Below, one piece after another: positions 1 through 10,085 of a stretch of DNA of 64,000 nt (positions within the stretch are counted from its first letter, which is position 1; each line of letters opens with the position of its first letter). The DNA lies in the NCBI GenBank assembly GCA_030447445.1, contig JAUJOW010000004.1, forward strand, positions 66,071 through 130,070, read 5' to 3'. A program made the position numbers and the translations under genes. The notes beneath the pieces were generated by a model. The model did no database searches. It saw only the letters and a list, made by a program, of their open reading frames with translations, and was not told where the DNA came from. Source of the DNA: Acidimicrobiales bacterium (GTDB lineage: Bacteria > Actinomycetota > Acidimicrobiia > Acidimicrobiales > Iamiaceae).

Positions 1-1202
1 ATCACCGGCATGTGCTTGATGCCGTTGATGAAGTTCGAGCGGAGGCGCTGCACGGGGCCGGCCAGCTCCATGTCCGGCAGCACCCGCAGGACCTCCGAGA
101 GCATGATCTTCATCTCCGCCCGGGCCAGGTTGGCGCCGAGGCAGAAGTGGGGGCCGCCGCCGCCGAAGGCGATCTGGAGCAGGTGCAGGTTGGGGTCCCG
201 GGTGACGTCGAAGCGCTGGGGATCCTCGAAGACGGCCTCGTCGCGGTTACCGGACATGTGCCAGATGGCCACCCGGTCACCAGCGGCGATGGGCTGGCCG
301 GCGATCTCGGTGTCGACGCTGGCGGTGCGCCGGAAGTGCATCACCGGGGTGCCCCAGCGCAGGAACTCCTCGATGGCGGCGTCCATGAGCGAGGGGTCGT
401 CGAGCAGCTTGCGGCGCTCGTCGGGGTGCTCGATCAGGGCGAGCATGGAGTGGGAGATGCCGTTCCGGGTGGTCTCGTTCCCGGCCACGGACAGCAGCAG
501 GAAGAAGAGGTTGAAGTCGAGGTCGCTCAGCCGCTCGCCGTCCACCTCGGCCTGTAGCAGCGAGGTGACGATGTCGTCGCGAGGGTCACCCCGCCGCTCG
601 TCGGCCAGCTCCTGGGCGTAGGCGTAGAGCTCCATGGCCGCCGCCTGGGCCTCCCCGCGGGGGCCCTCGTACTCGGGGTCGTTGGACCCGATGAGCCGGT
701 TCGACCAGTCGAAGACCTTGTGGCGGTCCTCCTGGGGGACGCCGAGCAGCTCGGCGATGGCCTGCAGCGGCAGCTCGGAGGCGATGTCGGTCACGAAGTC
801 GCACTCGCCCTGCTCGGCCACCTCGCCGACGATGCTCCGGGCCCGCGCTTCGAGTGCCGCCATGAGCTCGCGGATGCGCCGAGGGGTGAAGCCCTTGTTC
901 ACGATCTTGCGCAGCCGGGTGTGCTCGGGCGGATCCATGTTGAGCATCATCATCCGCTGCTGCGCCAGGGTCTCGGCGTCGAAGTCGTCGATCAGCGCCC
1001 CGCCGACGTGGGAGGAGAACGTCTTGGGATCGCGGTTCACGGTCACGATGTCCTCGTGCCTGGTGATGGTCCAGAACCCCCCACCGTCGGGGTGCTCGTG
1101 CCAGTGGACCGGGGCCTCCCGTCGCAGGGTGGCGAACATCTCGTGGGGGACGGCCTCGACGTAGTTGTCGGGGTCGTACAGGTCGACGTCGCGCAGCTCC
1201 AC
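1..1202 (-). CDS. Cytochrome P450, CYP124/125/142-like (3' end cut by window edge)
   Basis: Predicted haem monooxygenase. In this clade the members oxidise the terminal side-chain carbon of cholesterol or methyl-branched lipids. About 400 residues are visible; the last few are off the window. The I-helix motif AGNETTR and the haem-binding FGGGGPHFCLG with its Cys ligand are both present. The RLRSNFINGIKH segment near the end resembles CYP125-type proteins as I recall them. The start is the GTG at 1202: no Shine-Dalgarno is seen, but TAAGGT (1211-1216, minus strand) ends 8 nt upstream, suggesting a leaderless transcript. It is divergent from echA19 across a KstR-type operator, which supports a steroid side-chain role. 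The exact subfamily is uncertain. Confidence 0.9.
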   Translation of the reverse strand, partial: MELRDVDLYDPDNYVEAVPHEMFATLRREAPVHWHEHPDGGGFWTITRHEDIVTVNRDPKTFSSHVGGALIDDFDAETLAQQRMMMLNMDPPEHTRLRKIVNKGFTPRRIRELMAALEARARSIVGEVAEQGECDFVTDIASELPLQAIAELLGVPQEDRHKVFDWSNRLIGSNDPEYEGPRGEAQAAAMELYAYAQELADERRGDPRDDIVTSLLQAEVDGERLSDLDFNLFFLLLSVAGNETTRNGISHSMLALIEHPDERRKLLDDPSLMDAAIEEFLRWGTPVMHFRRTASVDTEIAGQPIAAGDRVAIWHMSGNRDEAVFEDPQRFDVTRDPNLHLLQIAFGGGGPHFCLGANLARAEMKIMLSEVLRVLPDMELAGPVQRLRSNFINGIKHMPV

Positions 1203-1225
1203 GGGAGACGACCTTACCCCGGAAC

Positions 1226-1239
1226 TGAAACGTGTTCTA
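1226..1239. promoter_or_regulatory. KstR-type operator A
   Basis: Perfect match to TNNAACNNGTTNNA (TGAAACGTGTTCTA) between the divergent P450 and echA19. A -10 hexamer for echA19, TAGTAT at 1238-1243, overlaps its right end, so bound repressor would block that promoter. Confidence 0.88.
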
Positions 1240-1251
1240 GTATTGTGACCC

Positions 1252-2043
1252 ATGTCCGATGCCCACCTGCTGGTCGAGCGCGATGGTCACGTGCTCACCG
1301 TCACCCTGAACCGCCCGGACGCTCGCAACGCCTTCAGCGGCGAGATGCTCGTCCGGGCCTACGACGCCTGGAAGGAGCTGGACGAGGATCCCGAGCTGCG
1401 GGTGGGGATCCTCACCGGTGCCGGCGGCCACTTCTGCTCCGGGATGGACCTCAAGGCGTTGGCCGGCGGGATCGACGAGCGGTGGTCGGCGCGCATGGCC
1501 GAGGATCCCGACCTGCATTGGAAGGCGCTGCTGCGCCACTTCCGTCCTCGCAAGCCGCTCATCGCCGCCGTGGAGGGCTACTGCGTGGCTGGCGGCACCG
1601 AGATCCTGCAGGCCACCGAGATCAGGGTGGGAGGCGAGAGCGCCCAGTTCGGGGTGGCCGAGGTCCGGCGGGGCCTGTTCCCCCTCGGTGGGTCGACGGT
1701 GCGACTCCACCGGCAGATCGCCTTCACCAACGCCGCTGACCTGTTGCTCACGGGTCGCCTCGTCGGTGCCGCCGAGGCCAAGCAGATGGGCCTCATCGGC
1801 CACGTCGTCCCCGACGGCCAGGCGCTCGCCAAGGCTCGCGAGCTGGCCGACGCCGTCGCCGCCAACGGCCCGGTGGCCGTCCAGGCCGTGCTGGCGTCGA
1901 TCCGCGCCGCCCAGAACCTCACCGAGGAGGAGGGCCTGGCCACCGAGCTCGAGCTGGGCTGGCCGGTGTACGCCAGCGAGGACTCGAAGGAGGGCCCTCG
2001 GGCCTTCGCCGAGAAGCGCCCGGCCGTCTTCCAGGGGCGCTGA
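1252..2043 (+). CDS. echA19: Enoyl-CoA hydratase, EchA19-type
   Basis: Crotonase-fold hydratase of 263 residues. EchA19 in mycobacteria hydrates steroid enoyl-CoA intermediates during side-chain beta-oxidation. Visible features are the N-terminal LNRPDARNA segment, the oxyanion-hole stretches TGAGGHFCSGMDLKAL and AAVEGYCVAGGTEIL, and the C-terminal KEGPRAFAEKR, all close to EchA19 as I remember it. The ATG at 1252 has no Shine-Dalgarno and sits 8 nt after TAGTAT, so it is probably leaderless. It shares operator A with the divergent P450, the same pairing of hydratase and P450 known from actinobacterial cholesterol loci. Confidence 0.9.
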   Translation: MSDAHLLVERDGHVLTVTLNRPDARNAFSGEMLVRAYDAWKELDEDPELRVGILTGAGGHFCSGMDLKALAGGIDERWSARMAEDPDLHWKALLRHFRPRKPLIAAVEGYCVAGGTEILQATEIRVGGESAQFGVAEVRRGLFPLGGSTVRLHRQIAFTNAADLLLTGRLVGAAEAKQMGLIGHVVPDGQALAKARELADAVAANGPVAVQAVLASIRAAQNLTEEEGLATELELGWPVYASEDSKEGPRAFAEKRPAVFQGR

Positions 2044-2065
2044 CGCCCGAACGCCCGCCTACGGC

Positions 2066-3049
2066 CTACCTGGCGAAGGACAGGGAGACGGCGAAGTCTC
2101 CGGCGGGGTCGGTCCACCACTCGGCCATCTCGAGGCCGACGTCAGCGAGCTCGCCCGTCACCCGCTCCTTGCGGAACTTGCAGCTCACCTCGGTGCGCGT
2201 CTCCTCACCGTCGGCGAAGCCCACCTCCAGGTCGATGTCGACGACCCGGACGGTCTGGTCGGCGGAGGACCGGAGCAGCATCTCGATCCACTCCTGGTCG
2301 GGATCGAAGCGGGCGACGTGAGCGAACCGGTCGAGCACGAAGTCGGCGCCCAGCTCACGGTTGAGCACGGCCAGCATGTTGCGGTTGAACGCGGCGGTGA
2401 CGCCTCGCGAATCGTCGTAGGCCCGCACCAGTCGATCCACGTCCTTCACGAGGTCGGTGCCGAGCAGCAGGCCGTCACCGGGGGCCATCCCGGCACAGAG
2501 GTCGGCCAGGAACGTCTTGCGCTCCGGCGGTCGCAGGTTCCCGATGGTGCCGCCGAGGAACACGATCAGGCGCCGGCCGCCGGTGGGCAGCCGGTCGAGG
2601 TGGTGTTCGAAGTCCCCCACCACCCCGTGCACGGCCAGGCCGGGGTAGCGGGCGGCGATGGCGTCGGCCGAGGACGACAGGATGCCCTCGCACACGTCGA
2701 AGGGCACGAACCGCCGGAGGTGTCCCGAGGCGACGAACGCGTCGAGCAGGGCGGTGGTCTTCTCCGAGGTGCCGGAGCCGAGCTCGACGAGGGTGTCGGC
2801 GCCCGACAGCGCGGCGATGGTGGGTGCCTCCCGCAGGAGGATCTCCCGCTCGCGGGCGGTCGGGTAGTACTCGGGGAGGCGGGTGATCTGGTCGAAGAGC
2901 TCGCTGCCGCGCTCGTCGTAGAACCACTTCGGCGGCAGCTCCTTCGGCTGCGCGGTGAGCCCGCGAGCGGCGTCGGCGCGCAGGGCGGCGCGCAGGTCGC
3001 CGGCACCGAGGTGGACGTCGACGACGGGCGGGATGACGGACGGGGCCAC
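2066..3049 (-). CDS. egtD: L-histidine N-alpha-methyltransferase EgtD
   Basis: Makes hercynine by SAM-dependent trimethylation of histidine, the first step of ergothioneine synthesis. The 327 residues match the family's usual ~320. Seen here: [18 protein letters not shown] and [10 protein letters not shown] near the N-terminus, the SAM-binding [11 protein letters not shown], and [12 protein letters not shown] in the core. The GTG at 3049 is chosen because it lies 14 nt past the egtB stop and gives the family length; a longer in-frame extension would run deep into egtB. It is cotranscribed with egtB. No egtA or egtC is next to it; a distant PLP enzyme at 33.9 kb is only a weak candidate for the lyase step. 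Confidence 0.92.
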   Translation of the reverse strand: MAPSVIPPVVDVHLGAGDLRAALRADAARGLTAQPKELPPKWFYDERGSELFDQITRLPEYYPTAREREILLREAPTIAALSGADTLVELGSGTSEKTTALLDAFVASGHLRRFVPFDVCEGILSSSADAIAARYPGLAVHGVVGDFEHHLDRLPTGGRRLIVFLGGTIGNLRPPERKTFLADLCAGMAPGDGLLLGTDLVKDVDRLVRAYDDSRGVTAAFNRNMLAVLNRELGADFVLDRFAHVARFDPDQEWIEMLLRSSADQTVRVVDIDLEVGFADGEETRTEVSCKFRKERVTGELADVGLEMAEWWTDPAGDFAVSLSFAR

Positions 3050-3063
3050 GAGCGAGCCGGCGG

Positions 3064-4290
3064 TCAGGCGTCGGCGGCGAGGCGCACGCCGGTGAAGGCC
3101 CAGCGGGCCGGGGGCGGGAAGAAGTTCCGGTACGTCGGCCGGGTGTGGCCTGCCGGCGTGACGAAGGAGCCACCCCGCAACACCATCTGGTTGCACATGA
3201 ACTTGCCGTTGTACTCACCGAGGGCGCCGGCGGCGGGCCGGAAGCCCGGGTAGGGCCGGTACGGCGAGGCCGTCCACTGCCACACGGAGTCGTCGAGCTG
3301 CACGAGCCCGTCGGCGGTGGTGGCTGCCACCTCCCACTCGGCCTCGGTGGGCAGACGAGCCCCGGCCCAGCGGGCGAAGGCGTCGGCCTCCAAGAAGCTC
3401 ACGTGGGTGACGGGCGCAGCCGGGGCGACGGGCTGGAGGCCGTGGAGGGTGAACAGGGCCCACCTCTCGCCGTCGGGCTCCCAGTACAGCGGGGCCGACC
3501 AGTGCCCCTGCTGCACCGCGGCCCACCCGTCGGAGAGCCACAGCTCCGGTCGCCGATAGCCGCCGTCGTCCATGAAGGCCAGCCACTCGCCGTTGGTGAC
3601 CAGTCGGTCGGCCAGGCGGAACGGCTCGACCAGCTCCCGGTGGCGGGGTCCCTCGTTGTCGAAGGCGAAGCCGTCGCCGCCGTGGCCGACATCCACGATC
3701 CCCCCGTCGATGTCGACCCACCCTGCCGGTCCGGACGAGGTCGGGGCGGGGCCGGGCTCGGCGGGCACCCCGGCCGGCCCGTAGGTCGGGCGCAGCGGGT
3801 TGCGGGACAGCACGTGCTTGGCGTCCATCACCAGCAGCTCCTGGTGCTGCTGCTCGTGGTGGAGGCCGATCTCGATCAGCGCGGCCACGTCGGCCAGGGC
3901 GTGGTCGTCGACCGTGGTGAGCAGGTCTCGCACCGCACCGTCGACGCCGCTGCGGTAGGTGGCCACCTCGGCCGTGGACGGGCGGGAGATCAATCCCCGC
4001 TCCGGGCGGGGGTGCCGCGGCCCGAGCTGCTCGTAGTAGGAGTTGAACAAGTAGTCGTAGCCGGGGTGCACGACCTCGTAGCCGGGGGCGTGGGGGACGA
4101 GGACGAACGTCTCGAAGAACCAGGTGGTGTGGGCGCGGTGCCACTTCGTCGGGCTCACGTCGGGCATGGACTGCACCACCTGGTCCTCGGCGGTGAGCGG
4201 CCCGGCCAGGGCCTCGGTGTGGGCTCGCACCTCGCCGTAGCGGTCGAGGAGCGCGGTGGCCGATCGGGGCGGGAAGTCGGTGACGGCCAT
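3064..4290 (-). CDS. egtB: Hercynine oxygenase EgtB (sulfoxide synthase)
   Basis: Iron enzyme that joins hercynine to a thiol substrate (gamma-glutamylcysteine or cysteine) through a sulfoxide. 408 residues: an N-terminal DinB-like helical domain, then a C-terminal FGE-sulfatase-like domain. The three-His iron site is visible as His51 in [11 protein letters not shown] and His145/His149 in HHEQQHQE. The C-terminal domain carries RLPTEAEWE and VLRGGSF. The ATG lies 6 nt after the stop of a 26-codon ORF, and its own Shine-Dalgarno is weak, so translational coupling is likely. Egt genes are general redox-protection genes, so their place inside a steroid locus is notable. Confidence 0.93.
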   Translation of the reverse strand: MAVTDFPPRSATALLDRYGEVRAHTEALAGPLTAEDQVVQSMPDVSPTKWHRAHTTWFFETFVLVPHAPGYEVVHPGYDYLFNSYYEQLGPRHPRPERGLISRPSTAEVATYRSGVDGAVRDLLTTVDDHALADVAALIEIGLHHEQQHQELLVMDAKHVLSRNPLRPTYGPAGVPAEPGPAPTSSGPAGWVDIDGGIVDVGHGGDGFAFDNEGPRHRELVEPFRLADRLVTNGEWLAFMDDGGYRRPELWLSDGWAAVQQGHWSAPLYWEPDGERWALFTLHGLQPVAPAAPVTHVSFLEADAFARWAGARLPTEAEWEVAATTADGLVQLDDSVWQWTASPYRPYPGFRPAAGALGEYNGKFMCNQMVLRGGSFVTPAGHTRPTYRNFFPPPARWAFTGVRLAADA

Positions 4291-4296
4291 GGCCGC

Positions 4297-4377
4297 CTAC
4301 CGGTGCCCGAAGTGGGCGGCGACCCACATCGGGTTGCGCACAGGGGGCAGCTGCAGGCAGCTCCAGGACAGGGCCAT
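4297..4377 (-). CDS. 26-residue peptide upstream of egtB
   Basis: Small ORF (MALSWSCLQLPPV...AHFGHR) with one Cys, two Trp and two His. Its ATG has a strong Shine-Dalgarno (GAGGAG, 6-7 nt spacer), better than that of egtB. It ends 6 nt before egtB, and a -10-like TACGGT lies 36 nt upstream. I do not recognise the family. It may be a translated leader coupling translation into egtB, or a free small protein. The sequence looks constrained rather than random, but this is inference from one genome. Confidence 0.55.
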   Translation of the reverse strand: MALSWSCLQLPPVRNPMWVAAHFGHR

Positions 4378-4412
4378 GTCGCACTCCTCAGTCGAAGACG
4401 GTGTCGTCGTCC

Positions 4413-4418
4413 ACCGTA
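4413..4418 (-). promoter_or_regulatory. -10 element of the egt transcription unit
   Basis: TACGGT on the minus strand in the 54 bp gap between the upstream flavin oxidoreductase and the 26-codon ORF. This suggests the egt genes have their own promoter. No clear -35 was found. Confidence 0.4.
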
Positions 4419-4431
4419 GGGGAGGGGCGCG

Positions 4432-5537
4432 CTAGTCGAGTGACTCGTGGAGGGCCTGGCTGGCCTCGATGAATTCCGACACGAGGTCGAACACGACCTC
4501 ACGGGTGGGGCGCACCTTGTCCATCCGGCCGACGATCTGGCCGACGGGGAAGCCGGACAGCTCCCGGTTCTGTGCTCGACCGATGCGGTTCTGGGCCTCA
4601 CCCACGAGGAGGTACTGGAGCGGCATGGGGAGGGGGCTCGGGGTGTCGGGATCGTCCCAGGCGTCGGTCCAGGCCGAACGGAGCTGGCGGGCCGGCTTGC
4701 CGGTCAGCGCCCGTGACCGCACCGTGTCGCGCGAACCGGCGTCGAGCAGCTTGTCCATGAGCAGCGGCGTGAGGTCGCTCTCGGCCGTGGTCAGCCAGAT
4801 GGAGCCGGTCCACACGCCGTCGGTGCCGAGGGCGAGGGCGGCGGCCATCTGGCGTCCGTCACCGATGCCCCCGGCCGCCAGCACCGGGGTCGGACCGACG
4901 GCGTCCACCACCTCGGGCCACAGGACCATCGAGGTCACCTCACCGGTGTGGCCGCCGGCCTCGTGGCCCTGGGCGACGATGATGTCGACGCCTCGCTCCT
5001 TCTGGGTCAGGGCCTGGTCGACCCGCCCGACGAGGGCGGCCACCTTGACCCCCTTTTCGTGGGCGAGGTCCACGATGTCCTTCGGGGGCGGGCCGAGCGC
5101 GTTGACCAGCAGGTTGATCGGGTGGTCGAAGCTGATGTCGACGTGGGAGCGGGCGTTCTCGTCGGTCCAGCCGATGAGCGTCTTCAGGGTGCCGCCGTCG
5201 TCGGGCCAGGGAGGCACGTCGTGGTCGGCGAGGAGCTGCTCGACGAAGGCGCGGTGGCCGTCGGGGATCATCTTCTCGAGCTCCCCGGCGAGGTCCTCCA
5301 CGACGTCGAGGTTGTTGGCCGCCGACGAGGCCGGCATGACGATGTCGACGCCGTAGGGACGTCCGTCGACGTGCTCGTCGATCCAGGCCAGCTCGATCTC
5401 GAGCTCCTCGGGGGTGAAGTAGAGGGCGCCGAGGACACCCATGCCCCCGGCGTTGGTCACGGCCGCCACCACGTCCCGGCAGTGGCTGAACGCGAAGATC
5501 GGGAACTCGAGCCCGAACATGTCGCACATGCGGTTCT

Positions 5538-5541
<4 letters not shown>
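4432..5541 (-). CDS. FMN-dependent nitronate monooxygenase-like oxidoreductase
   Basis: TIM-barrel flavoprotein of the nitronate monooxygenase / 2-nitropropane dioxygenase family, 369 residues. Seen: the N-terminal FGLEFPIFAFSH, NAGGMGVLGA, the flavin-binding VAQGHEAGGHTG and the glycine-rich LAAGGIGDGRQ. The start is the GTG at 5541: GGAGG sits 6 nt upstream and the GTG overlaps the fadD19 stop as GTGA, so the two are translationally coupled. Similar flavoproteins occur in actinobacterial steroid gene clusters. Substrate unknown; a role on steroid enoyl or keto intermediates is inference from the shared operon. Confidence 0.85.
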
Positions 5542-7160
<1,619 letters not shown>

Positions 7161-7180
7161 GGACCTCGTTCTACCAGGAC

Positions 7181-7194
7181 TAGAACGTGTTCTA
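7181..7194. promoter_or_regulatory. KstR-type operator B
   Basis: Perfect palindrome TAGAACGTGTTCTA matching TNNAACNNGTTNNA, 21 bp upstream of fadD19. The zinc-ribbon gene starts on the other side at 7255 and might also be affected. Confidence 0.9.
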
Positions 7195-7234
7195 CAAAGG
7201 ATCGGTTCGGCTCCGCGTGGGTACGGTGGGCGCC

Positions 7235-7258
7235 ATGCCCGTCGAGGCCGCACCATGA
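7235..7258 (+). CDS. 7-codon upstream ORF of the zinc-ribbon gene
   Basis: ATG at 7235 lies 7 nt after TACGGT (7222-7227), the spacing of a leaderless start. It reads MPVEAAP and stops at a TGA that overlaps the ATG at 7255. It may be a coupling leader for the gene below; alternatively translation starts directly at 7255. Confidence 0.35.
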   Translation: MPVEAAP

Positions 7259-7695
7259 TGGCCTGCCCGACCTGCGCCAACGAGCTGCCCGACGGCTCTG
7301 TGTTCTGCGCCCGCTGCGGCTGGTCGGCCTACTCGCCCCCGGCCGACGGCTGGGGCGGGTCGCCGGCGGGCTATGCGTCGCCGGCCCCACCGGGCGGGCC
7401 CTACGCCATGCCCTACGGCGTGCCCCCCCGCCGCACGAACGGCCTGGCCATCGGGTCGTTGTGCACGTCGGTCGGTGCCGCCGTCCTGGCCATGGCCACG
7501 TGCGGGCTCGGCGCCGTCATCGCCCCGGTCGGGGCCATCCTGGGCCATGTGGCCCTCGGGCAGATCAAGCGCACCGACGAGGAGGGCAGGGGCATGGCGC
7601 TGGCCGGCGTGATCGTCGGGTGGGTGCTCACCGCTCTCGCCGTCATCGGCGTCATCGTGTTCATCGCGATCTTGGCGGCGAGCGACACCACCTGA
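7255..7695 (+). CDS. Zinc-ribbon DUF4190 membrane protein
   Basis: 146 residues. The N-terminal zinc ribbon has two CxxC pairs (CPTC, then CARC about 15 residues on). A short Gly/Pro/Tyr-rich linker and two hydrophobic helices of the DUF4190 type follow; the block between the helices is GHVALGQIKRTDEEGRGMALAG. Function unknown; such proteins are predicted inner-membrane proteins. Two adjacent ATGs (7255, 7258) are possible. It is a paralogue of the next gene. Confidence 0.75.
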   Translation: MMACPTCANELPDGSVFCARCGWSAYSPPADGWGGSPAGYASPAPPGGPYAMPYGVPPRRTNGLAIGSLCTSVGAAVLAMATCGLGAVIAPVGAILGHVALGQIKRTDEEGRGMALAGVIVGWVLTALAVIGVIVFIAILAASDTT

Positions 7696-7773
7696 TCCCA
7701 GCGGCGCTGCCCGTCGACGCCGTCGGCTCACCGATACAGTCCGAGGCGGGCCCGGGCGAGGCAGGGAGGTTCG

Positions 7774-8478
7774 ATGACGGAGTGCCAGAACTGCGGCAAC
7801 CCGCTGCCCGACCTCGCCACCTTCTGCAACCAGTGCTGGCAGACCGTCGACGCCGAGGACGGCGCTGCCACGGCCCCCGGTGCCCCCGGTGGTCCTGGCG
7901 ACGCCACCCGGGTGACGACCCCGACCGGCGTCCGGGACGGGGGCGGTGACGACGTGCCGACACCATCGCCCGAAAGGGGCGGATCGGCTCCCCGCTTCGA
8001 GGCGCCACCGCCGCTGCCCGGCGCCACCTCGCTCGGCGCTGCGCCTGGCGCCGGGTACCCGGCCGCACCGCCGCCGCCACCACCGCCTCCCCCGACCTGG
8101 GGCCCTCCGGGCGCCTCCCCCGGCGGGGGGTGGTCGGCACCGGGGAGCGGCCCCCCGCCGTCCCCACCCTCCTGGGGCCAGCCGGCGGGCGCCTACGGGC
8201 CGGGCTACGCCGCTCCCCCGTACCGCCCCCCGACGACCAGCACCAACGGGATGGCCATCGCCTCGTTGGTGTGCTCGATCGCCGGACTGCTCACCTGCGG
8301 CATCGGTTCACTGCTCGGCGTGATCTTCGGCCACATCGGCCTCAGCCAGATCAAGCAAGGCGGCGGCACCCAACCCGGACGGGGCCTGGCCGTCGCCGGC
8401 CTCGTCATCGGCTACCTGATGATCGCGCTCGGGGTGGTCTTGATCATCATCGGGGTCGCTGCCGACAGCTCATCCTGA
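7774..8478 (+). CDS. Zinc-ribbon, proline-rich linker, DUF4190 membrane protein
   Basis: 234 residues with the same plan as the preceding gene: CQNC and CNQC zinc ribbon, then a roughly 120-residue Pro/Gly-rich low-complexity linker including a run of nine prolines, then two DUF4190 hydrophobic segments (GHIGLSQIKQGG in between). Shine-Dalgarno GGGAGG lies 4 nt before the ATG. The pair looks like a tandem duplication in which the linker has expanded. Role unknown. Confidence 0.8.
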   Translation: MTECQNCGNPLPDLATFCNQCWQTVDAEDGAATAPGAPGGPGDATRVTTPTGVRDGGGDDVPTPSPERGGSAPRFEAPPPLPGATSLGAAPGAGYPAAPPPPPPPPPTWGPPGASPGGGWSAPGSGPPPSPPSWGQPAGAYGPGYAAPPYRPPTTSTNGMAIASLVCSIAGLLTCGIGSLLGVIFGHIGLSQIKQGGGTQPGRGLAVAGLVIGYLMIALGVVLIIIGVAADSSS

Positions 8479-8488
8479 GCGACGTCGC

Positions 8489-10000
8489 TCAGGCCTTTCC
8501 CACCTTCGCCGCCTTGGCTCGAGGCCTGGACTTCGTGGCCTTGTCACCACGTCTCGCCGTCGGCGAGCGTGGAGCGGAGCGGCCGAGGCCGGCGGCGGTC
8601 GTGAGCTCGGCCATGGCGGGGCCGACGGCCTCGGCCAGGTCCCATACGTCGGGGACCAGACCTTCGTCGACCATGAAGCCGATGTCGATGGAGTCGCGGT
8701 AGCTCATCACCGTGATGTTGAGCCCGCATCCCTCCATCACCGGGCCCATCGGGTAGGCGGCCACCAGCTCGGCGTCGGCGTAGTACAGCGGGAAGGGGGG
8801 GCCGGGCACGTTGGAGATGATCACGTTGTGGATGGGGCGGTGGCTCCCGGCCAGCCCGGCGCCCGAGTAGAGCCGCGACGCCAGGTTGAACGTGTTGGGG
8901 GCGGCGAACTCGGCCCACTCCTGCAGCATCGACGCACCGACGGCGTTGTGCTCCTCCTTCGCTCCCTTGGTCACCTCGGAGATGGCTCGCAGCCGTGCGA
9001 CGGGGTCGGCGACGTCGGTGGCCAAGGACGTGAACATGGCCGACACCTTGTTCCCCAGCTGGTCGTCGGCGTTGGCCCGCACCGAGATCGGGCACACCGC
9101 GATGAGCGGTTCGGCAGGCAGCGCGCCCTTGTGCTCGAGGTACCGGCGGAGGGTGCCGGCGCAGACCGCCAGCACCACGTCGTTCACGGTGGCGGCGCAG
9201 GTGTTCTTGATCGCCTTGACGTCGGCGAGGGCGACCCGCGCGAACCCGACCCCCCGCCGAGCCGTGAGCGGTCCGTTCCACGGCGTGCGAGGGGCGGTGA
9301 GCGGGGCCGCGCCCACCGGGCGCTCGGGGTCCCGACGGCCGGCCAGGACCCGGCTCACCGACCGGGCCGTCTGGCCCAGCAAGGAGGGGAGGCCGAGGTT
9401 CCGCCGCAACCGGGACACGGCGGCGTAGCCGAGCATCTCGACGTCGGACGGGAGGTGCTCACCGCTCCCCTTGGCGTCGGGGCTCACCGTCGGGCCCGAG
9501 GACACGTCGGCGGCGTTGGCTGGAGCCTCGAGGTCGAACAGGTGGACCATCAGCTCCGAGCCCGACGCGCCGTCGATGGCCGAGTGGTGGACCTTGGTGA
9601 CCACGCCGATGCGGTCGTGCTTCAAGCCCTCGACCACCCACAGTTCCCAGAGCGGCTTGGTGCGATCGAGCTGCGTGCTCGCGATCCGGCCGGCCATCTC
9701 GGCCAGCTCACGGCGACCGCCGGGGGCCGGGGCACCAATGCGGCGGACGTGGTAGTCGAGGTCGAAGCTGGGGTCCTCCACCCAGATCGGGTGGTGGAGG
9801 CGGAACGGCACCTCCCGCAGGCGTCGCCTGAACGGTGGCACCAGGTGGAGACGGGAGCCGATGAACTCCTTGACCGTCTCGAAGCTGTACCCGCCGGGCA
9901 CGGTGGAGGGGTCGAGCACCATGGTCATGGCCACGTGCATGTGGTTGGTCGGCGTCTCCAGGTACAAGAACATGGCGTCGAGCCCGGTCAGTCGTTCCAT
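8489..10000 (-). CDS. Wax ester synthase / diacylglycerol acyltransferase (WS/DGAT)
   Basis: Acyl-CoA:alcohol/diacylglycerol O-acyltransferase making storage wax esters or triacylglycerol. 503 residues. The catalytic HHxxxDG motif is at His138-Gly144 (HHSAIDG). The family motifs NDVVLAVCAG, the SNVPGPPFPLYYA block and PMGPVMEGCGLNITVMSY are present. The last ~25 residues form a short basic Arg/Lys/Ala tail. Shine-Dalgarno GGGGAGG lies 5 nt before the ATG. It is divergent from the acyl-CoA dehydrogenase across operator C, which lies about 60 bp upstream, so steroid-linked control of lipid storage is possible. Confidence 0.92.
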   Translation of the reverse strand: MERLTGLDAMFLYLETPTNHMHVAMTMVLDPSTVPGGYSFETVKEFIGSRLHLVPPFRRRLREVPFRLHHPIWVEDPSFDLDYHVRRIGAPAPGGRRELAEMAGRIASTQLDRTKPLWELWVVEGLKHDRIGVVTKVHHSAIDGASGSELMVHLFDLEAPANAADVSSGPTVSPDAKGSGEHLPSDVEMLGYAAVSRLRRNLGLPSLLGQTARSVSRVLAGRRDPERPVGAAPLTAPRTPWNGPLTARRGVGFARVALADVKAIKNTCAATVNDVVLAVCAGTLRRYLEHKGALPAEPLIAVCPISVRANADDQLGNKVSAMFTSLATDVADPVARLRAISEVTKGAKEEHNAVGASMLQEWAEFAAPNTFNLASRLYSGAGLAGSHRPIHNVIISNVPGPPFPLYYADAELVAAYPMGPVMEGCGLNITVMSYRDSIDIGFMVDEGLVPDVWDLAEAVGPAMAELTTAAGLGRSAPRSPTARRGDKATKSRPRAKAAKVGKA

Positions 10001-10060
10001 GAGGCCTCCCCTGATCGACGGACCCGGCCAGTGTGACCCATGTCCGGCGCCCGCGAGAAC

Positions 10061-10074
10061 TAGAACGTGTTCTA
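10061..10074. promoter_or_regulatory. KstR-type operator C
   Basis: Perfect TAGAACGTGTTCTA, identical to operator B. TACCCT at 10073-10078, the presumed -10 of the acyl-CoA dehydrogenase gene, overlaps it. Confidence 0.9.
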
Positions 10075-10085
10075 CCCTGGCGGGC

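Noticed and set aside
12-1739. Long plus-strand frames across the P450 region
   Set aside because: They mirror the P450 on the other strand; only the minus-strand frame shows P450 motifs.
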